This document shows, piece after piece, positions 60,912 to 64,000 of a stretch of 64,000 bases of DNA. This stretch comes from Giardia muris. Lineage: Eukaryota > Fornicata > Diplomonadida > Hexamitidae. The translations under genes were made by a program, and so were the position numbers. Position 1 is the stretch's first letter. The number at the start of each line of letters is the position of its first letter. Location of the stretch: NCBI GenBank assembly GCA_006247105.1, contig CM016925.1:434001-498000 (forward strand), given 5' to 3'. The notes under the pieces were generated by a model, which was given only the letters and a program-made list of their open reading frames with translations, did no database searches and was not told the DNA's origin.

Positions 60912-61165
60912 TGCTTTTTTCGGGTCAGATGCTTCAAGAGATGAAGGTCAAGAGACGTGCGCCAGTGGCTGCGACGCTGGGAGATGGTCAGGTATCAGAC
61001 CAAGGAGGGACGAAAAGGGAGGATGAGAGTTCAAAGGAGCCAGAGCTGAAGGAATTGAAGGGTAAAGAGGTAGGGATAGGGATGAAGATCCTTTGGCATT
61101 TAGGGATTACTAGTGACAGCCCAATAAGGGACTACGTTCACTCGGGGTTCAAGACTCAAAGGGAC
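60912..61165. other. Spacer with an unconvincing small ORF
   Basis: A 91-codon frame from an ATG at 60929 would overlap the 3' end of the next gene. Its sequence is Lys/Glu/Gly-rich and featureless. I do not call it. Confidence 0.3.
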
Positions 61166-61513
61166 TCAGGCATTGGGGAGAGAAAAGAACTTAACGATGC
61201 TTGAGGTAGTAACACCCTTATGCTCCGCTAGGGTTGTGACAAGTTGATGAGAAGCGGCTCGTAAGCGTTCTAGAGCCTTCTCGGCCGAGGGAGAACGTAA
61301 CTGCTTACGCCTTGCAAGAAGAGCTTCTATTTCGGCATCAGCTTCCTCTTTAGTCAAGCAGGTTCGTACCAAGGAGAGACGATGGTATAGTTCCGGAAGC
61401 TGGTGGCTAAGCCCGGGGTCGACTTGGAAGTAGAGCTGCTGCCCTTCAGCCTCAAAGTGAATTACACCCACTGGTAAATCTTCACCAATGGAATATACTC
61501 TTCGAGGACTCAT
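61166..61513 (-). CDS. Hypothetical protein, 115 aa
   Basis: Not recognised. The protein has a short strand-rich start (V-G-V-I-H-F-E-A-E-G-Q-Q-L-Y-F-Q-V) and then an amphipathic helix pair (L-T-K-E-E-A-D-A-E-I-E-A-L-L-A-R-R-K and A-L-E-R-L-R-A-A-S-H-Q-L). The only Met that fits is at 61513; the ATG overlaps the stop of the upstream gene as ATGA and follows five A residues. It could be a small chaperone-like or tubulin-interacting protein, but nothing specific supports this. Confidence 0.6.
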   Translation of the reverse strand: MSPRRVYSIGEDLPVGVIHFEAEGQQLYFQVDPGLSHQLPELYHRLSLVRTCLTKEEADAEIEALLARRKQLRSPSAEKALERLRAASHQLVTTLAEHKGVTTSSIVKFFSLPNA

Positions 61514-61869
61514 TTTTTGCTCTTACCCTTCCTATGCTTCTCCTGATGCTTCTCCCTCTCCTTGTGCTTGTGTTCCCGAGTCTCCTTATATTTATGCTCA
61601 TGCTTTTTAAGCTCTAATGGTTTCGGACTCAAAAGGTCCTTCTTCGTGGTCTTGTCAGAGGGTTTCATTGGTTCCGAAAGAAAGTAGACTGATGACACCG
61701 AGATGGGTTCAAACTCATCTTCGGTCCCTTGATGAAGTAAAGAAGCGGTATATGGGAGTTTGCAAAGCTTCTGCTCGCCAAGAACCACCTCATCGCCCAT
61801 GACCTCGCATACCTTCCCAGTGAGATCGTTAGCATACTCCCTTGGTAGTAGAACGTAGAACCTTCGCAT
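61510..61869 (-). CDS. Hypothetical protein, 119 aa, with His/Lys-rich tail
   Basis: The long frame opens with GTG; the first ATG is 61869, giving M-R-R-F-Y-V-L-L-P. Residues 1-65 are folded, strand-rich (F-Y-V-L-L-P-R-E-Y, G-D-E-V-V-L-G). Residues 75-119 are Lys/His/Glu-rich (K-H-E-H-K-Y-K, H-K-H-K-E-R-E-K-H), a tail seen in some transcription or RNA-processing proteins. No family is recognised. The last lysine codons supply the A-rich stretch in front of the next ATG. Confidence 0.6.
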   Translation of the reverse strand: MRRFYVLLPREYANDLTGKVCEVMGDEVVLGEQKLCKLPYTASLLHQGTEDEFEPISVSSVYFLSEPMKPSDKTTKKDLLSPKPLELKKHEHKYKETREHKHKEREKHQEKHRKGKSKK

Positions 61870-61897
61870 CAGTACGTACCTCGTTCGATTATTAAAA
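61870..61897. promoter_or_regulatory. 28-bp divergent start region
   Basis: Between the His/Lys-tail gene (minus) and the phosphohexomutase (plus). Right end TTATTAAAA before the plus-strand ATG. Confidence 0.5.
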
Positions 61898-63394
61898 ATG
61901 CTGATAGCCACATTCTCTGGGTTACGTTGGACTCATGATTCCGAGGCACCTGCGCGCATCCGTCGTTATACACGTGCTTATGCGCAGGCCTTACCATCTC
62001 TCCTGACAGAGGTTGGACGTGATTCTGAACGTCCTCATGTTTACGTTGGGTTTGATGGACGTGAAACGGGTTCAACATACCCACGCATCCTTTTGGCAAG
62101 CCTGTTGGCAGCTGGGATCGACGTTACCTATGTTGGGATCGTCCCTACGCCTACAGTCCAACAATTGGTTATGTTAAAGCAAGCATCTGGTGGTGTCATC
62201 ATAACCGCCTCGCATAACCCCCCCGAATGGTGTGGCCTGAAGTTCGTCGGCCCAAGAAGCATCTTCCTCACTCCTGAAGAGTGTGCTGAGGTCTACTCGG
62301 GTGCAGATCAACTCAAGGACTTTGATGTGTCAGAGCCATTGGAAGAACGTGTTCAAGAAGCTTTGGACTCAACGGTTGGGGAGGTCAAGTACGACTCTGC
62401 GACTCTCCACGTCATCCCTGCAACCACGGCTATTGACGAGCATATCAACCACGTCCTTTCCTTAAAGGCTTTTGTTGATGTCGAGAAGATTCGCGCCGCA
62501 AAGTTTTCCATCGCCTTCTCAGGTTGTAATGCGGCAGGTGCCAATTACATCAGTCAACTCTGTGACTCGCTTGGCATCAAACTAGCCATTCCGTTTGGTT
62601 TGGAAATAGGGAAGCTTCCAAAGGCACCGGAACCGATTCCAACAAATCTGGTTTCCTTTAGTGAGGCTATCTTGGAAGGTACCAAGGAATCCCCCATAGA
62701 TGTTGCGTTTGCCGTCGATCCTGATGCTGATAGGCTCGTTATTCTCGATGAGAAGGGCATACCAATTGGAGAGGATTTGACTCTAGCGCTCTGTATAGAT
62801 CATGTCCTTGGAAGGTGTGCTGATAAGCCTGAGGTCGTGACAAACGTTAGCACTTCGCTTGCCGTTTCCGAAGCTTGCCAAAAGCATTCGGACATGAATG
62901 CTCACCTCAATTATGCAGCCGTTGGAGAGGTTAACGTCGCACTCAAGATCCTCGAGTTGGGGGACAAATGTGCGATCGGTGGTGAAGGAAATGGTGGTGT
63001 GATGCTTGTTGATGCTCATGTAGGTCGAGATAGTATCGTGGCGATCGTCTTAGTTCTTAGTTGGCTTGCAGAAAGACGCGGTACAACACCAACAAGCATT
63101 CTCGTTCGTGAAGCGTTTCAGACACGTCATATCGAAAAGGCTAAGTTCACATTCGCCGAGGAAGAGAAAGCAAAGCTTGAGGAGAAGCTTTTAGGACTGG
63201 CTCACCCTACTGAGGATTTCTCAGATATTAGTACCGTCGATGGTGTCAAGTTTCTTTCCGAGAAGCGTGGAGAATGGGTTCATGTTCGCTTTAGCAACAC
63301 CGAGCCTATCATCCGTATCATTGCGGAAAGCGGTTCTGTGGCACGTAGTACCGAATTGATCCAGACCTATGGCGCCGAGTTAGAGCTTGCTTAA
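61898..63394 (+). CDS. Phosphohexomutase, bacterial/archaeal type (GlmM/ManB-like)
   Basis: A 498-residue alpha-D-phosphohexomutase. The serine loop T-A-S-H-N-P (103-108) carries the phospho-Ser at S105, D-P-D-A-D-R (274-279) is the Mg loop, G-E-G-N-G-G near 357 the sugar loop, and R-F-S-N-T-E-P near 467 the phosphate loop. The opening F-S-G-L-R takes the place of G-T-x-G-x-R. Short sugar-loop spacing is that of prokaryotic PGM/PMM/GlmM, not of eukaryotic PGM3 or PMM. Giardia needs GlcN-6-P to UDP-GalNAc steps for its cyst wall, so a phosphoglucosamine-mutase role is attractive, but the substrate cannot be read from sequence. Confidence 0.88.
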   Translation: MLIATFSGLRWTHDSEAPARIRRYTRAYAQALPSLLTEVGRDSERPHVYVGFDGRETGSTYPRILLASLLAAGIDVTYVGIVPTPTVQQLVMLKQASGGVIITASHNPPEWCGLKFVGPRSIFLTPEECAEVYSGADQLKDFDVSEPLEERVQEALDSTVGEVKYDSATLHVIPATTAIDEHINHVLSLKAFVDVEKIRAAKFSIAFSGCNAAGANYISQLCDSLGIKLAIPFGLEIGKLPKAPEPIPTNLVSFSEAILEGTKESPIDVAFAVDPDADRLVILDEKGIPIGEDLTLALCIDHVLGRCADKPEVVTNVSTSLAVSEACQKHSDMNAHLNYAAVGEVNVALKILELGDKCAIGGEGNGGVMLVDAHVGRDSIVAIVLVLSWLAERRGTTPTSILVREAFQTRHIEKAKFTFAEEEKAKLEEKLLGLAHPTEDFSDISTVDGVKFLSEKRGEWVHVRFSNTEPIIRIIAESGSVARSTELIQTYGAELELA

Positions 63395-64000
63395 TCTGAT
63401 GCTTAAACGGCCACGGAAGGCTGGCTTATCACGACATAGAAGGAAGATGGCCGGGATGATACTACATCCCATGAGGCAAGTATAGAAAAGGGCGATTCCG
63501 GAGAAGCTTCCACAGAGGTGGAAGAGTATTTCGCTAGCAAAGCCGGCCATGGGTGGGAAGATGAACTGAAGGGTGTTGACGAGCGTCTCGATGATGGCAT
63601 ATGCGACGTTCAGTTGATACTGACTCACGGTTAAACTCACCAAACTCTTTGCGAAGCCAGCAGTGGCACCATCGACGAAGCCAATAAGGACCATCGGGAT
63701 TAGATTGGCCCAATCCCGAAGGAGAAGCGTCAGGAGAAAGCCCAGAGCCCCAAGGATGGAAGCACATACGTTTAGAAGAGGTCTATGGCCGACAACCCCA
63801 ACTATGAGGCCACTAATAGGGCCACTGATCAGACTGATGATGGAGCGGACGATTCCGAACGTCTCGGCGTTGTGGGTTGTGATCTTGGGGTTATTCTTCT
63901 CAAGAAACGTCAAAATGATGGCTTGACAGCCATCACAGCACGCCATAATGATCGATATTGATACTGCTAAGGCCCAGTAGTCGAAAGATAGCCCGATGGC
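63380..64000 (-). CDS. Major facilitator superfamily transporter, 5' partial
   Basis: The frame is open to the right edge, so the start lies beyond it; an internal ATG at 63946 is not needed. At least four hydrophobic segments can be seen (S-I-I-S-L-I-S-G-P-I-S-G-L-I-V-G-V-V, A-S-I-L-G-A-L-G-F-L-L, M-V-L-I-G-F-V-D-G, F-Y-T-C-L-M-G-C-S-I-I-P). The G-x-x-x-G-H-R-P turn after the first is like the MFS G-x-x-x-D/G-R-x-G-R loop. This is the second half of a transporter. The substrate is unknown. Its 3' end overlaps the phosphohexomutase by 15 bp in opposite orientation. Confidence 0.75.
   Translation of the reverse strand, partial: AIGLSFDYWALAVSISIIMACCDGCQAIILTFLEKNNPKITTHNAETFGIVRSIISLISGPISGLIVGVVGHRPLLNVCASILGALGFLLTLLLRDWANLIPMVLIGFVDGATAGFAKSLVSLTVSQYQLNVAYAIIETLVNTLQFIFPPMAGFASEILFHLCGSFSGIALFYTCLMGCSIIPAIFLLCRDKPAFRGRLSIRLSKL

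Noticed and set aside
60929..61204. 91-codon plus-strand frame after the flagellar-motif gene
   Set aside because: Charged, featureless sequence that would overlap the 3' end of the convergent gene; no supporting context.
1..64000. tRNA, rRNA, CRISPR arrays or insertion sequences
   Set aside because: I found no tRNA arms, rRNA core sequences, regularly spaced repeats or transposase frames; a covariance-model search would be needed to exclude small RNAs.

Overview
This window reads as genomic DNA of a diplomonad of the genus Giardia. Three things support that. Genes are packed tightly on both strands, often with under 40 bp between them and no introns that I can see. Many stop codons overlap or closely precede AGTRAAY, the polyadenylation signal established for Giardia (for example 4601-4607, 17615-17621, 28435-28441). 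The protein families are typical: ankyrin 'protein 21.1' repeats, NEK-like kinases with ankyrin repeats, and a variant surface protein (VSP) with CxxC and GGCY motifs ending in a membrane span plus CRGK. TAA, TAG and TGA all act as stops, so the code is standard and not the Hexamita/Spironucleus code. The VSP tail ends CRGK-stop, not the CRGKA of G. intestinalis. That suggests another species such as G. muris, which is an inference.

Layout. 1-6.2 kb: an ankyrin protein cut by the left edge, an unknown gene, a NEK-like kinase with ankyrin repeats, and a dual-specificity phosphatase. 6.5-21 kb: housekeeping genes, with two DEAD-box helicases (DED1/DDX3-like and UAP56-like), ribosomal proteins eS1, eS30 and uL14, UTP12, a Rad6-like E2, an LSm14-like protein, an actin-related protein and a tandem pair of RPB6 genes. 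21-28.4 kb: CFAP52, a GYF-domain protein, a Pro-rich FGF-repeat protein and DRC11. 28.4-39.4 kb: an unstable-looking island holding an ankyrin-RING pseudogene, an inverted ankyrin duplication, a frameshifted ankyrin/tandem-kinase gene, a broken coiled-coil gene, a bacterial-type metallo-beta-lactamase-fold hydrolase, an N-terminally truncated flavodoxin-fold reductase and a VSP without a signal peptide. 39.4-64 kb: compact housekeeping and cytoskeletal genes (LSG1, a ZSWIM2-like E3, Ran, a MAPK15-like kinase, SSNA1, proteasome beta5, PP2A B'', a C2HC zinc-finger protein, a bacterial-type PepD, a bacterial-type phosphohexomutase) and a major-facilitator protein cut by the right edge.

Genes are mostly independent units, although some share control regions. 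Head-to-head starts are separated by as little as 7 bp, usually with an A-rich stretch just before each ATG. Some convergent ends share a palindromic AGTRAA-type signal. Same-strand neighbours sometimes overlap at ATGA or TAATG. Several products belong to one cell system: flagella and basal bodies (CFAP52, DRC11, SSNA1, possibly the MAPK15-like kinase). Others act in ribosome assembly (UTP12, LSG1), RNA handling (helicases, LSm14-like protein) and nuclear traffic (Ran, UAP56).
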